DNA of 64,000 bases from Candidatus Woesearchaeota archaeon (GTDB lineage Archaea > Nanobdellota > Nanobdellia > Woesearchaeales > GW2011-AR9), in assembly GCA_945861715.1 (NCBI GenBank), contig CAMAVK010000001.1, positions 248,001 through 312,000 of the forward strand, read 5' to 3'. Every line of letters begins with the position of its first letter. The stretch's first letter is position 1. Below the pieces are notes generated by a model that was not told where the DNA came from, searched no databases, and saw nothing but the letters and a program-made list of their open reading frames with translations. The position numbers and the translations under genes were made by a program. Of this stretch, positions 1 to 9,058 are shown piece by piece.

Positions 1-50
1 TATTTTTTAAAAGGAGCTAAAAATAAACCACTTCTCAACTGACAAAAGGC

Positions 51-58
51 TTATATAT
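51..58 (+). promoter_or_regulatory. TATA box of the 81-716 gene
   Basis: The box TTATATAT is centred about 26 nt before the ATG at 81. This is the usual archaeal distance from TATA to transcription start, so the mRNA is probably leaderless. The same spacing recurs at many genes of the window. Confidence 0.6.
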
Positions 59-80
59 CAACCCCTCGTTTAAAGTCAAA

Positions 81-716
81 ATGACTATCACTTTTAGAGC
101 AGTAATTGAACTACTAGGAAAACCAAAGGAACATATCCAAGATACACTTCAAGAATATATTGCTGCAATTAAAAAAAACCCGAAATATAAAATCCTAGTA
201 GAAGAAATAGCAGACCCAAGCAAGCATGGTGACACAGAGGATCTTTGGTCCGTGTATGTAGAGCTCGAGATAAAAGCAAATGAAACAATCGATGTGCTTC
301 ATTTCTGTTTTGACTACATGCCTTCAGTTATTGAAATTCTTGAACCACAAGAAATCACTACTACTGATGTAGAGTTTGGCTCATTCCTAAACGATCTTCA
401 AACCCGGCTCCATCAAATAGATATGATGGCAAAACAAATCAAAGGCGAGCGAGATATTCAAGCAGAGCTTACCGCAACGATTCTTCGAAATTTCCTTCTC
501 TTTATACTAAGAAAAAATAATTACGAGGTAAAGATGTTGAGTACCATGACTGGTGTTGCCGAAAAACCACTGGGCAAATTCCTTGACGCCCTCGTAAAAG
601 AAGAAATATTACAGGAGAAGGCCGGTTTTTATACTGCAGCACCAATAAAAGTCGAGAATAAATTATCCGAAGAAAACAGTACCACCCAAACCTCAACCGA
701 GTCAAACAAACAATAA
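81..716 (+). CDS. Conserved protein with C-terminal winged-helix-like domain, upstream of scpB
   Basis: Not assigned to a named family. The N-terminal half (about residues 1-95) is a mixed alpha/beta region beginning ITFRAVIELLGKPKEHI. A helical middle follows, and residues about 125-190 resemble a winged helix. The tail is rich in Ser, Thr, Glu and Gln and probably disordered. From memory, similar proteins occur in Woesearchaeota and Pacearchaeota genomes, but no function is known to me. It precedes scpB by 85 nt on the same strand, so a chromosome-structure partner role is possible. It does not look like a ScpA kleisin at its N-terminus. The TATA box 26 nt upstream supports the ATG at 81. 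Confidence 0.6.
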   Translation: MTITFRAVIELLGKPKEHIQDTLQEYIAAIKKNPKYKILVEEIADPSKHGDTEDLWSVYVELEIKANETIDVLHFCFDYMPSVIEILEPQEITTTDVEFGSFLNDLQTRLHQIDMMAKQIKGERDIQAELTATILRNFLLFILRKNNYEVKMLSTMTGVAEKPLGKFLDALVKEEILQEKAGFYTAAPIKVENKLSEENSTTQTSTESNKQ

Positions 717-801
717 ATAATACTCAATAATAATACTCAATTAAATTACATATGTACTCTTTAATGAGTATAACCCTTACTTTAACACGGGTGAAAAATA
801 G

Positions 802-1428
802 ATGGATCAAAATAAAAAAAAGGTTGAAGCTGTACTTTTTGCTGTTGGTAAAGATATTACTTCTGAACGTGTTGCCAGTCTATGTGCCCTCACTGTCGAA
901 GACGCAGACACCATCATCTCTGAACTTGCCGAGTCCTACGCAACAGCAGACAATAGTTTGCAATTAATTAGACGCGAAGGATCTTGGAAACTTACCGTAA
1001 AAGATGAATTCGTACCATTAGTAAGTTCAATAGTAACCAGCCTCGAACTTGAACGACCGCTCATGGAGACATTAGCAATCATTGCATGGCGATACCCTAT
1101 TCTCCAATCTGATGTTGTCAAAATGCGTTCTGCCGCAGCCTACGACCATATGCGCGAGTTAGAAGTAAAAGGACTCATCCAAAAAGAGCGGACGGGAAGA
1201 ACCTATAAAATAAAATTAACTCCTAAGTTCTTTGAATATTTCGACCTCCCAAGCGAGCAATCAAAACAAGCCTTCCTCTCCCAAGTTCCAGCCGAAACCC
1301 TCACTGAAGCTGACGAAGTTGAAAAAGAAGCCGACGAAGTAGAACGCCTAATAGAGTTAGATGGCAAAGAAAGCGAAGCAAAATCCGAGATCCAAAAAGC
1401 CATGGACGACATGCGTAAAGACGAGTAG
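802..1428 (+). CDS. scpB: Segregation and condensation protein B
   Basis: ScpB is the winged-helix partner of the SMC-ScpA kleisin complex, which compacts and segregates chromosomes. The N-terminus KKVEAVLFAVGKDIT and the motif ETLAIIAWRYPILQSDV near residue 95 are the family hallmarks, marking the two tandem winged helices (about residues 1-80 and 85-165). The acidic Glu/Lys-rich tail after about residue 175 is probably disordered. The length of 208 aa is normal. The gene follows the 81-716 gene on the same strand. No smc or kleisin gene is visible in the window. Confidence 0.9.
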   Translation: MDQNKKKVEAVLFAVGKDITSERVASLCALTVEDADTIISELAESYATADNSLQLIRREGSWKLTVKDEFVPLVSSIVTSLELERPLMETLAIIAWRYPILQSDVVKMRSAAAYDHMRELEVKGLIQKERTGRTYKIKLTPKFFEYFDLPSEQSKQAFLSQVPAETLTEADEVEKEADEVERLIELDGKESEAKSEIQKAMDDMRKDE

Positions 1429-1498
1429 ATTTTCCACTAATTTAATCTAAGCATTTATCCTGAGAACTCTATTAAATAGAAGTTATTTCTCACTCTTA

Positions 1499-2608
1499 AT
1501 GAAACACTTATTGGATTTCGAACAGATAATAGGCTTAGTAACCCCCAGTGCGAGAAAAATCTCTTCTAGTTGGGATGAGGTAAATCTCGCCTCTGCTGAA
1601 AATTCATATTCTCAAAATCTAGCTAATTATTTCATATCATATCATACTAATCTTCTCCAAAGGCCTGATTTAACCGGATTAATTGAATTTAGTGGTAGCA
1701 CAGCAAATGAAAGAGCTCTTAAAATTGCCAAAGAAAAAACGGGAAAAACAAAAGTCCTAATGAGTAATCTCGCGCACAGTTCAATTCAACACGCAGCACA
1801 AGGTCAAACGGGTTTCTTTTCCGGAATCGGGCTTGAACCAATAATTGTTGATGTTGATCATACCGCGAATTTCCAAGTAAATAGCGATCAATTAAAAAAA
1901 ATTATTGATCAGCATGGCAAAGAAATTGCAGTAATAGTTTCAACATATGGTACGACACAATTGGGTCATGCTGAAAATATCGCCACCCAGGACAGCGTAA
2001 AACAACTCCGCGAAGATGGCACCTGGTTGCATGTCGATGCTGCGTATGGTGGGTGTTATACATTACATTCTTCCTTTATTTCACACACTATCCCGGATGC
2101 AGATTCCTACACATTGGATCCGTATAAATTCGTGGGCAAACCAGGGTGTTCTTTACTTTTGATTAAACCAACCATGCTCCTTCCTCTTAATGTACCATAT
2201 TACGAAAAATCTAACTTTACTCCTTACACCACTCATTCTATGGGACCAATCGTTGCCTGGGCGCAGATGGTCAAAGACTATGAACCAGCCGGCCTACAAG
2301 AATTAGCCAACGATTGTGTTCTGGAAGCACGACTAGCCGGGATGCAACTTAAATCTGCAGGTGTTGATCTATTGTACGGACCAAAGATGACTATTGTCCC
2401 GCTACGACTTTATTCCCAAGAACAAGCCCTGCACGTGCGTGAAAACCTTCGACAGCAAGGATATCAAGTTGGAAAATTACACATCGTGGGTCAAGATTAT
2501 CAAATAGATGGTATTCGTTTTACTGTTACTCCACAAGTGCCCGAATTTCATCAACTAAGGAGATTTGTTCCAGCATTAATTAGTACGCTCTCCCCCTCCA
2601 ATCTCTAA
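1499..2608 (+). CDS. PLP-dependent decarboxylase/aminotransferase (group II decarboxylase-like)
   Basis: This is a fold-type I pyridoxal-phosphate enzyme. Residues HVDAAYGG supply the Asp that contacts the PLP pyridine nitrogen. SYTLDPYKFVGKPG carries the probable Schiff-base Lys in the DPYK motif, resembling DPHK of group II decarboxylases. The family includes archaeal L-tyrosine/L-aspartate decarboxylase (MfnA) and glutamate decarboxylases, which make amines or beta-alanine. The substrate cannot be read from the sequence. At 369 aa it is close to archaeal MfnA in length. An ATTAAATA box at 1471-1478 sits 24 nt before the ATG, supporting this start and a leaderless message. Confidence 0.75.
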   Translation: MKHLLDFEQIIGLVTPSARKISSSWDEVNLASAENSYSQNLANYFISYHTNLLQRPDLTGLIEFSGSTANERALKIAKEKTGKTKVLMSNLAHSSIQHAAQGQTGFFSGIGLEPIIVDVDHTANFQVNSDQLKKIIDQHGKEIAVIVSTYGTTQLGHAENIATQDSVKQLREDGTWLHVDAAYGGCYTLHSSFISHTIPDADSYTLDPYKFVGKPGCSLLLIKPTMLLPLNVPYYEKSNFTPYTTHSMGPIVAWAQMVKDYEPAGLQELANDCVLEARLAGMQLKSAGVDLLYGPKMTIVPLRLYSQEQALHVRENLRQQGYQVGKLHIVGQDYQIDGIRFTVTPQVPEFHQLRRFVPALISTLSPSNL

Positions 2609-2693
2609 ATAATTCATTTCTATCCCCCATCCACACCCATAATCTTTATAAAGCATCAAATTCTCTATTTATTATCAATTTATCGTCGACAAA

Positions 2694-5258
2694 GTGTATG
2701 CCATGACCGAACCACAAGCTCCTCCCACTGGGACCCGAATTGTATCTCGATTAATCGAGGACGAAATGAAAAAAGCGTATGTAACATACGCCATGTCTGT
2801 CATTGTAGGCCGTGCCTTACCAGATATTCGAGATGGTTTAAAACCGGTTCATAGACGTATTCTCTACGCCATGTACGATTTGGGTATGCTTCACAATAAG
2901 GCATACAAAAAATCAGCTCGTATTGTAGGGGAAGTCCTTGGAAAATATCACCCTCATGGTGACACCGCGGTATACGATTCTCTAGTTCGAATGGCGCAAG
3001 ACTTCTCACTCAGAAATCCGTTAATTGATGGTCAAGGTAATTTCGGCTCAATTGATGGGGACAGCCCAGCAGCAATGAGGTACACTGAAGCACGTCTTAA
3101 TCGCCTTGCCGAAGAGATGTTAGTAGACATCGAAAAAAACACCGTAAATTTTGGCGAAAACTTTGACGGCTCTCTCAAAGAACCACTTGTTCTCCCATCC
3201 AAAATTCCAAATCTTCTAGTCAATGGATCAACTGGAATTGCAGTTGGGATGGCAACCAGTATTCCTCCTCACAATTTAACTGAAGTAGCAAACGCTGTTT
3301 GTGCAACTATCAACAATCCAGACATAACTGTTGAAGAATTAATGAAAATAATCCCTGCTCCAGATTTCCCAACCGGAGGAGAAATTCATTGTGGTGGCGC
3401 ACTCGTCAACGCATACACAACAGGAAAAGGTCGCGTAACGATCAAAGCAGTAAGTACGGTAGAGGACAACAAAATTATCATTTCTGAAATTCCGTATATG
3501 GTTAATAAAGAAGAAATGATTGAACAAATTGCTGACCTAGTGCGAGACAAAGTAGTTGATGGCATCCGAAATATCAACGATGAATCCGATCAAGAAGGAA
3601 TTCGAATCGTCATTGACTTAAAAAAAGATGCAGATCCACAAGTTCTACTAAATCAACTCTACAAACATAGTCGTCTGCGAATCACATTTGGTATCACTAT
3701 GTTAGCACTCGTAAACAACGAACCAAAAATTCTTCCTATTAAAGATTTTATATTAAATCATATTTCACATCGAAAAGAAGTCATTACCAGAGCTACGCAA
3801 TTCGATTTAGATCAAGCACAAAAGCGACTTCATATTCTTGACGGACTCTTAATCGCAATCAACAATATCGATAGAGTGGTCGCAGGAATTCGTGCCAGTA
3901 AAAATGTTGAAGACGCAAGAGAATTTTTAATTTCCACCTTCGCCCTGTCGATAGAACAAGCTAAAGCAATTCTCGATTTAAGGCTTCAAAAACTCGCAGC
4001 GCTTGAACAAGATAAAACTCGCGATGAACATCTTAATCTCTTAAAAGACGTAGCACATTACAACGAGATTCTCGCTTCAGAACAAATAATCTTACAAATG
4101 ATTAAAGACGAACTTCAAGAAGTCTCACAAAAGTTCGGCGACCCTAGAAGATCAAAGATAGTAATCGGCGGCGATGAAGAAGGAGATATCGATCTCGAAC
4201 AACTTATCGAAGAAAAAGAAGTCGTAGTCACTATGACCAACTCAGGCTACATCAAACGTATTCCTGTTGATACCTATAAAACCCAAAAACGTGGTGGTAG
4301 AGGAATTCGCGCAGCAGGCATGAAGGATGAAGATTTCATCGAGCGTCTCTACATTTGTTCCACTCACGACTATCTCCTCTACTTTACCGATCGTGGCCAA
4401 ATGCATTGGCTAAAAGTATACCACATTCCAGAAAGTTCTCGAGAATCCAAAGGAAAACACGTATCAAACCTTTTGAACCTCGAGCCAGCAGAAAAAATTA
4501 GCGCAATCATTCCAGTCAGAGATTTCAGCGAAGGATATCTATTCATGTGTACAAAAATGGGCACTGTCAAAAAGACCGCCCTCTCCGAGTTTTCTCGTCC
4601 AAGAAATGGTGGTATTCGCGCTTTAGGTTTAGACGAAGGAGATTCATTAGTTTCCGTAATGTACACAACGGGGAACCAACAAATTATTTGCGCAACCCGT
4701 AACGGTGCAGCAAATCGTTTCGAAGAGTCGGATGTACGAGCAATGGGAAGATCCGCAGTAGGAGTCCGTGGTGTCCGACTCGATGACAACGACGAAGTCA
4801 TCGGCATGGTTGTAGCGGATGAAACAAAACATCTTCTCACTCTTACGCTAAAGGGTTACGGAAAACGTACTGAAGTAACTGAGTACCGTCTCTGCAACCG
4901 TGGTGGAAAAGGTGTAATAAATATCAACATCACCGAAAAGAACGGTCAAGTCGCAACCATCATGTTAGTTGACGGCTCAGAAGAACTCATGTTAATATCG
5001 AGATATGGCGTAGGTATCCGAATTAAAACTTCCGATATTTCTATAGTCGGCCGAAACACCCAGGGTGTCCGTGTCATGAGACTCGAAGAAGAGGACAGCC
5101 TCGCCGCATGTGCAAAAATTATTCCTGATGACGTAGAAATAGTAATAGACCAAACCAACCCATCTACTAAAACTATGCCCCCTGATAATCCTGATAATCA
5201 AGCCACTTCTCTTGATTCAAATGAAAATCCAGACGACAACTCGGAGCAAGACAAATAA
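2694..5258 (+). CDS. gyrA: DNA gyrase subunit A
   Basis: GyrA is the breakage-reunion subunit of type IIA topoisomerase; with GyrB it introduces negative supercoils. Residues [20 protein letters not shown] and [20 protein letters not shown] are diagnostic. The catalytic Tyr is Y130 in RYTEARL. The beta-pinwheel C-terminal domain (about 500-815) begins with a GyrA box, QKRGGRG at residues 531-537, which separates gyrase from topoisomerase IV. A disordered acidic tail ends the protein. Start is GTG at 2694 or ATG at 2703; a TTTATAAA box at 2644-2651 lies about 50 nt upstream. gyrB is not in this window. Archaeal gyrases are generally considered transfers from bacteria. Confidence 0.96.
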   Translation: MYAMTEPQAPPTGTRIVSRLIEDEMKKAYVTYAMSVIVGRALPDIRDGLKPVHRRILYAMYDLGMLHNKAYKKSARIVGEVLGKYHPHGDTAVYDSLVRMAQDFSLRNPLIDGQGNFGSIDGDSPAAMRYTEARLNRLAEEMLVDIEKNTVNFGENFDGSLKEPLVLPSKIPNLLVNGSTGIAVGMATSIPPHNLTEVANAVCATINNPDITVEELMKIIPAPDFPTGGEIHCGGALVNAYTTGKGRVTIKAVSTVEDNKIIISEIPYMVNKEEMIEQIADLVRDKVVDGIRNINDESDQEGIRIVIDLKKDADPQVLLNQLYKHSRLRITFGITMLALVNNEPKILPIKDFILNHISHRKEVITRATQFDLDQAQKRLHILDGLLIAINNIDRVVAGIRASKNVEDAREFLISTFALSIEQAKAILDLRLQKLAALEQDKTRDEHLNLLKDVAHYNEILASEQIILQMIKDELQEVSQKFGDPRRSKIVIGGDEEGDIDLEQLIEEKEVVVTMTNSGYIKRIPVDTYKTQKRGGRGIRAAGMKDEDFIERLYICSTHDYLLYFTDRGQMHWLKVYHIPESSRESKGKHVSNLLNLEPAEKISAIIPVRDFSEGYLFMCTKMGTVKKTALSEFSRPRNGGIRALGLDEGDSLVSVMYTTGNQQIICATRNGAANRFEESDVRAMGRSAVGVRGVRLDDNDEVIGMVVADETKHLLTLTLKGYGKRTEVTEYRLCNRGGKGVININITEKNGQVATIMLVDGSEELMLISRYGVGIRIKTSDISIVGRNTQGVRVMRLEEEDSLAACAKIIPDDVEIVIDQTNPSTKTMPPDNPDNQATSLDSNENPDDNSEQDK

Positions 5259-5644
5259 TGGCGTCGAGCAATGAAAGTCCTCGTGATGTTGCCTTCTATT
5301 GGGTTCATCTCGACGAATCCAGTAATCAAGCTAGTATTAAATTAGGTTATTTTGCCATGCCACTCAATTCTTTACCCTATTTAATAGAAGTACGAAATCT
5401 AGGGAAACCCTTCTCTCATTATGGTGGAAGCAGTAAAGCGATGAAAAAAGCACAGGGGCATGTACTGGATAATGGGTTTACTATTGGCATGGGTGTAAAT
5501 CAGTTGATACCATTAAAACCTGAAACCGTACAAGAGTTCAGATCTAATAATCGATACTATCACATCTCTCAACTCGAAAAACCAAATCCCATATCCGATA
5601 ACCATAGATCGAATCATCGTGACATCACCGAACTATTCGATTAG
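5258..5644 (+). CDS. Hypothetical protein translationally coupled to gyrA
   Basis: I do not recognise this 128-aa protein. Its ATG uses the last A of the gyrA stop codon (TAATG), so it is probably translated by termination-reinitiation after gyrA. It has no signal peptide or membrane segment. The centre has GYFAMPLNSLPYLIEVRNLG and a short Gly-containing stretch. The C-terminal third is polar and Asn/His-rich. The coupling suggests co-expression with gyrase but says nothing firm about function. Confidence 0.5.
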   Translation: MASSNESPRDVAFYWVHLDESSNQASIKLGYFAMPLNSLPYLIEVRNLGKPFSHYGGSSKAMKKAQGHVLDNGFTIGMGVNQLIPLKPETVQEFRSNNRYYHISQLEKPNPISDNHRSNHRDITELFD

Positions 5645-5691
5645 CAATTTCAAGAGCAACCATTAAAAGTAATCCCTATTCTATATCAAAA

Positions 5692-6837
5692 ATGTCACCA
5701 ATACCTACAACTGCTTCGAATCAATACCTTATACTAACAAGCCCTGGCCTAGCCGAAGTAGCACTACAAGAAGCCATAGAATTTGGTGCAGTAATCAAAA
5801 ATAAAGACCATCTCATAATCCAACTCTCAGCTGATAAACTCAATTCATACATTCAACACGCACAAGCACCAACACGTATTGTCTCAATATTCACTCAAGC
5901 CTCAACACCTGAATCACTAGATTTTACCTTTGCAACATCCCTCCCACCAATCTCCACTTTCAACCTAGAATATGACGGCGTTAAAGGTCAAGACATACGA
6001 GACAATATATCTAAAAAAATTCTTCCCCAACTATTCCCTATTCTAGAGGCAAAAATGCCTGATTGCAAAATGGATCGAAAACATCCACAACTTACATTAT
6101 ACATAATCAAACGGGAATCCCAAACCCAAAGTTCTACCCCTACTTATTATTTAGCGCTTGACCTCGTAGGTGACATCGCAAGACGAGAGTATCGAGTATT
6201 TGCTCATGCCTCATCCATTCGTGGTGACGTAGCATATAGAATTCTACGAGAAATTGAGTTTACCAACTCCAAAAAAATCTTCATCGGATTTGTAAAAGAT
6301 GGCGTTCTCGCAATCGAAGCAGCAATCTTAGCACACAACCATTCTTTGAATCGCACACTTCCTCCATTGGTCAGCACCATACTTACCCAAAATAATCAAA
6401 TCGCCCAAACATCACCCATTAACACCGCCAATCAAGGTCCAAAAACTACCAATTCAAATTCACAAATCTGTGCGTTTGAAACCTCAGTGCCAAACACCAG
6501 AGCAATTGATCGCAACGCCCATCTTGCCGGCGTAAAGTCACATCTCAAAATAAAAAAATGTGCTCTCGATGATCTAGACTTACACTTCGAAGAAAACACC
6601 TTTGATGTTGTTCTCTTCATCATCACACAAAAAGACGAAGAAAAAGTCAACGAGATGTATCATCAAGCTCTAACTCTCCTCAAGCAAAATCCATCTTCCA
6701 AAGTCACATTCCTCTCCCGTGAAGGATGGGATCTTGTCATCCCAGACCAGCTTCACCTAGAAAAGAAAGTATCTATCGAACGTGGTGAAGGAAAATCAAC
6801 CTTGTGGATAATCACACACAAACCTGGGAAGAAATAA
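5692..6837 (+). CDS. THUMP/Rossmann methyltransferase-like protein, probably without catalysis (Trm14/TrmG10-like)
   Basis: The order of regions matches THUMP-domain tRNA guanine-N2 methyltransferases (Trm11/TrmG10/Trm14). There is a THUMP-like N-terminal half, then DLVGDIARREYRVFAHASS, which matches the D-x-G-x-x-L-x-x-R-G-Y-R signature ahead of the Rossmann domain. DGVLAIEAAI follows near residue 207, resembling GSGTILIEAAL motif I. The expected catalytic D/N-P-P-Y/F motif is absent: the equivalent strand reads FDVVLFIITQKDEE (about residues 305-318). Motif I also lacks the usual DPFCGSG glycines. By inference it keeps RNA binding but not methyl transfer. The Asn/Thr-rich stretch at about residues 225-260 is an insertion. 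Confidence 0.6.
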   Translation: MSPIPTTASNQYLILTSPGLAEVALQEAIEFGAVIKNKDHLIIQLSADKLNSYIQHAQAPTRIVSIFTQASTPESLDFTFATSLPPISTFNLEYDGVKGQDIRDNISKKILPQLFPILEAKMPDCKMDRKHPQLTLYIIKRESQTQSSTPTYYLALDLVGDIARREYRVFAHASSIRGDVAYRILREIEFTNSKKIFIGFVKDGVLAIEAAILAHNHSLNRTLPPLVSTILTQNNQIAQTSPINTANQGPKTTNSNSQICAFETSVPNTRAIDRNAHLAGVKSHLKIKKCALDDLDLHFEENTFDVVLFIITQKDEEKVNEMYHQALTLLKQNPSSKVTFLSREGWDLVIPDQLHLEKKVSIERGEGKSTLWIITHKPGKK

Positions 6838-6873
6838 TATCACCAACAACTAACCCCTAAGATATACCAAACA

Positions 6874-7959
6874 TCACAACTCAATCTGTATCTTCTTCTC
6901 CTTCAAATTAACAGATTTAATCTTCTTCTCCTTCTTCAACTCCAACCCAATATCATTCCATTTCTTAGTTTTCGCAAGCTCACCAACAATATCTTTGAGC
7001 TTCTGCAATTTAACATACTGCTCATAAATCAATTCACCTTTACGAGTATTCTCAACAATACTCAAATCCAACTCCAAAACCGATGCTTCCTGTGCAGAAA
7101 TCATATTTTGCATAGACGCAATCTTCTTCTCATAAGGAGACGCTTTTCGGTATGGATTCAACCCTTCCAGAGCACCATTAAACGTCTCCTTCGTCTCAAG
7201 CACCTCTTGTCCCAATAGTGGGATTGGTGTAACCTGGTTGGCATACATAAATCCCTTAATATCAGCAGTATCAATTGTCTTCACCACCTCTTTAAGGCTG
7301 CTAAACAATCGAGTGTAATCTTTTTCATTAAGCTTCTTTAAATCACTCTTGGCATCAACTCCCGCGCGAACACAAATCTCTTCTGCGTACATACCACCAA
7401 GCGCCAGCTCAGTTGCTAGGCACGTCGCAATGTTTTTCTTTTCGCTTTTGACCAGAATATCGCTTAATTGGTCTCGACTAACAGTTGTATAGTTTATTCC
7501 ACCTTGTGGAAATACATATGTTTCCTTCTCAATAACTTTTCGATCTGCCCACACGTGCTTATCAAGCGCAGCAAGAATCTTATACTCCGCATCAACCAGA
7601 ATAACATTGCCCTTTGAGAATAATTCAATAATCAAATAAAATCGATCAGGCTTCTCCATGGTTAAAATCATAATTCGCTCAGCATCTTTTTGCGTCACAC
7701 TAACCAGCGTTGCATGTTCAATATATTTACGAAGCAACATACAAAACCCTGTTGGTCGAAGTGGCGGGTTCTTTAAATTCGTAAAACAGCACCACTTCCC
7801 TGGAATAAGTTTGAGCAAATATTTCGCTCGAGAATGAACTTGAATAATAACCTCATTGTTTGCCTGATGATAAATCGTACCAATCTTACCTCGTGCAAGA
7901 ACTTGCATCTCTTTTACAATTGCCCGCAAATCCAACGAACTAATCGATTTCTTATCCAT
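6874..7959 (-). CDS. NFACT-N domain protein (RqcH/Rqc2/NEMF-like), lacking the C-terminal NFACT-R domain
   Basis: RqcH/NEMF proteins bind obstructed 50S-peptidyl-tRNA complexes and drive C-terminal tailing in ribosome quality control. The N-terminus (SSLDLRAIVKEMQVL, then PPLRPTGFCMLLRKYIEHA) is the conserved NFACT-N region, followed by a helical section and a coiled coil at about 275-340. Family members are usually much longer and end in a second coiled coil plus NFACT-R. This protein stops at residue 361, right after the short beta segment IKSVNLKEKKIQIEL. No NFACT-R piece is seen downstream, where the convergent THUMP gene ends 36 nt away. The rest may be encoded elsewhere as a split gene. 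Confidence 0.8.
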   Translation of the reverse strand: MDKKSISSLDLRAIVKEMQVLARGKIGTIYHQANNEVIIQVHSRAKYLLKLIPGKWCCFTNLKNPPLRPTGFCMLLRKYIEHATLVSVTQKDAERIMILTMEKPDRFYLIIELFSKGNVILVDAEYKILAALDKHVWADRKVIEKETYVFPQGGINYTTVSRDQLSDILVKSEKKNIATCLATELALGGMYAEEICVRAGVDAKSDLKKLNEKDYTRLFSSLKEVVKTIDTADIKGFMYANQVTPIPLLGQEVLETKETFNGALEGLNPYRKASPYEKKIASMQNMISAQEASVLELDLSIVENTRKGELIYEQYVKLQKLKDIVGELAKTKKWNDIGLELKKEKKIKSVNLKEKKIQIEL

Positions 7960-8012
7960 ACTAATGAGTAAACGGAGCCACCCTATAATAATCTAACGAA
8001 AAAAGAAAGTAA

Positions 8013-8492
8013 TTAATGCTTCTTATCCATCAAGTCAAAATACTGATTTAAATAAAATTTATACATCGCTCCAATCCCCGATTTAGGAATATCTGCGCGA
8101 GAAGAAATAATCTTCATTGCAGAAAAGTGTTCTTCATTGAGAACAATCGGAACTTTTTCTTCAACTTTCACATAAAATCCTGTAGACAAATCCTGCCTTT
8201 CATGTTCAGTTGTAAACTTACCCACATATTGTCCTAGATAAATTCTAGATGATGCATCAATCACCAATCCAACTTCTTTGGATGCGATACGAGAAAGTGT
8301 ATCTTCAATATTCTCCCCTTTATACATTCGCAGACCTGGAAGAGCCCATTGGTTTTGATACGGGGCAATTTTTCGCTTCGCAATAATAACAACCTTATTG
8401 CCATACTCAATAACTAAATCAAATGTTGGAATCACTGCCCACTCTAGAATTTGTTCAAACACCTCTCGTGGTGCAAATTTAATCTCAACCAT
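8013..8492 (-). CDS. Nudix-fold protein with degenerate Nudix box
   Basis: Nudix hydrolases cleave nucleoside diphosphates linked to another moiety using the box GX5EX7REUXEEXGU. Here the region IAPYQNQWALPGLRMYKGEN leads into TLSRIASKEVGL, so the spacing is intact (Glu of GEN, then Arg eight residues later). However, the R-E pair is R-I and the first Glu of the EE pair is Lys, leaving only one metal-binding Glu. The protein is 159 aa, typical of a single Nudix domain. It may be a ligand-binding or weakly active member. It is 53 nt upstream of the NFACT gene and may share its transcript. Confidence 0.65.
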   Translation of the reverse strand: MVEIKFAPREVFEQILEWAVIPTFDLVIEYGNKVVIIAKRKIAPYQNQWALPGLRMYKGENIEDTLSRIASKEVGLVIDASSRIYLGQYVGKFTTEHERQDLSTGFYVKVEEKVPIVLNEEHFSAMKIISSRADIPKSGIGAMYKFYLNQYFDLMDKKH

Positions 8493-8549
8493 TTTTTTAA
8501 AAAAGTTATCCTCACTTTTAAATCTTTTTCAGATAACGAGCAACGACAT

Positions 8550-8867
8550 TCACAGATGATAAATATCTCGACGAACCCGTTGAACAACTGCTTCTGCAGA
8601 GCGATAAAATGTTGTTCTTGCTTTTTTCGTGTACGAGAAACTTCCATCCTCAAAAGGCACAACCCGAACAAACCCCGTGCTCTGAGTTGATGGAGGTGTT
8701 ATCCACACCTGATATCCTCCTCGTGAATCTTTACACAGCGCCAGAGGTATATAATTCGGATTCTGTCTATAATCATACCCCTTAGGAACAAGAACTGGGT
8801 CTTCGTTTCCTTTCTGAACCAATTGTTCCAATGCCAGCTCAATATTTTTAATTCGACTTTTTAACAT
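8550..8867 (-). CDS. Hypothetical protein, 105 aa
   Basis: Not recognised. The N-terminus (about residues 1-22) is a likely amphipathic helix. The middle has PKGYDYRQNPNYIPLALCKD, then a beta-rich stretch with GYQVWITPP and GFVRVVPFEDGSFSY, and a helical Arg-rich end. There is no signal peptide or membrane segment. An ATTTATATA box at 8890-8898 is centred 28 nt before the ATG, giving a leaderless start. That promoter spacing is the main evidence that the frame is real. Confidence 0.5.
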   Translation of the reverse strand: MLKSRIKNIELALEQLVQKGNEDPVLVPKGYDYRQNPNYIPLALCKDSRGGYQVWITPPSTQSTGFVRVVPFEDGSFSYTKKARTTFYRSAEAVVQRVRRDIYHL

Positions 8868-8965
8868 GAAAAATCAAACCAGAAAGGTCATTTATATACC
8901 TATCGCAATAAACATATACACTCGATATAAAGCCAAAAAATGAGAAAAAGCGCCCGGAGGGAATT

Positions 8966-8998
8966 ACAAATCCTGTACATTTCTGCACAAAACCTCTT
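8966..8998 (-). other. Predicted T-loop intron of tRNA-Cys
   Basis: The T-stem strand GGGGG plus TTC and the strand CCCTC are separated by 37 nt instead of 4. Removing 33 nt restores a 7-nt loop TTCAATT. The exact boundary is ambiguous by 2 nt because the flanking AA repeats. I did not confirm a full bulge-helix-bulge motif by folding. Confidence 0.6.
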
Positions 8999-9017
8999 GA
9001 ACCCCCGAATGACCGCT

Positions 9018-9058
9018 GTCTTATTATTTCATCGCTGTAAAGCTCATACAAGCGGATG
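9018..9058 (-). other. Predicted anticodon-loop (37/38) intron of tRNA-Cys
   Basis: Excision joins CTGCAG to A followed by GCGGT, which pairs with ATCGC using one wobble pair. It leaves the normal 5-nt variable loop CATTC. Position 37/38 is the canonical archaeal intron site. Confidence 0.65.

Noticed and set aside
4379-4840. 153-aa antisense frame inside gyrA
   Set aside because: It is opposite the conserved GyrA C-terminal domain with no promoter or recognised motif.
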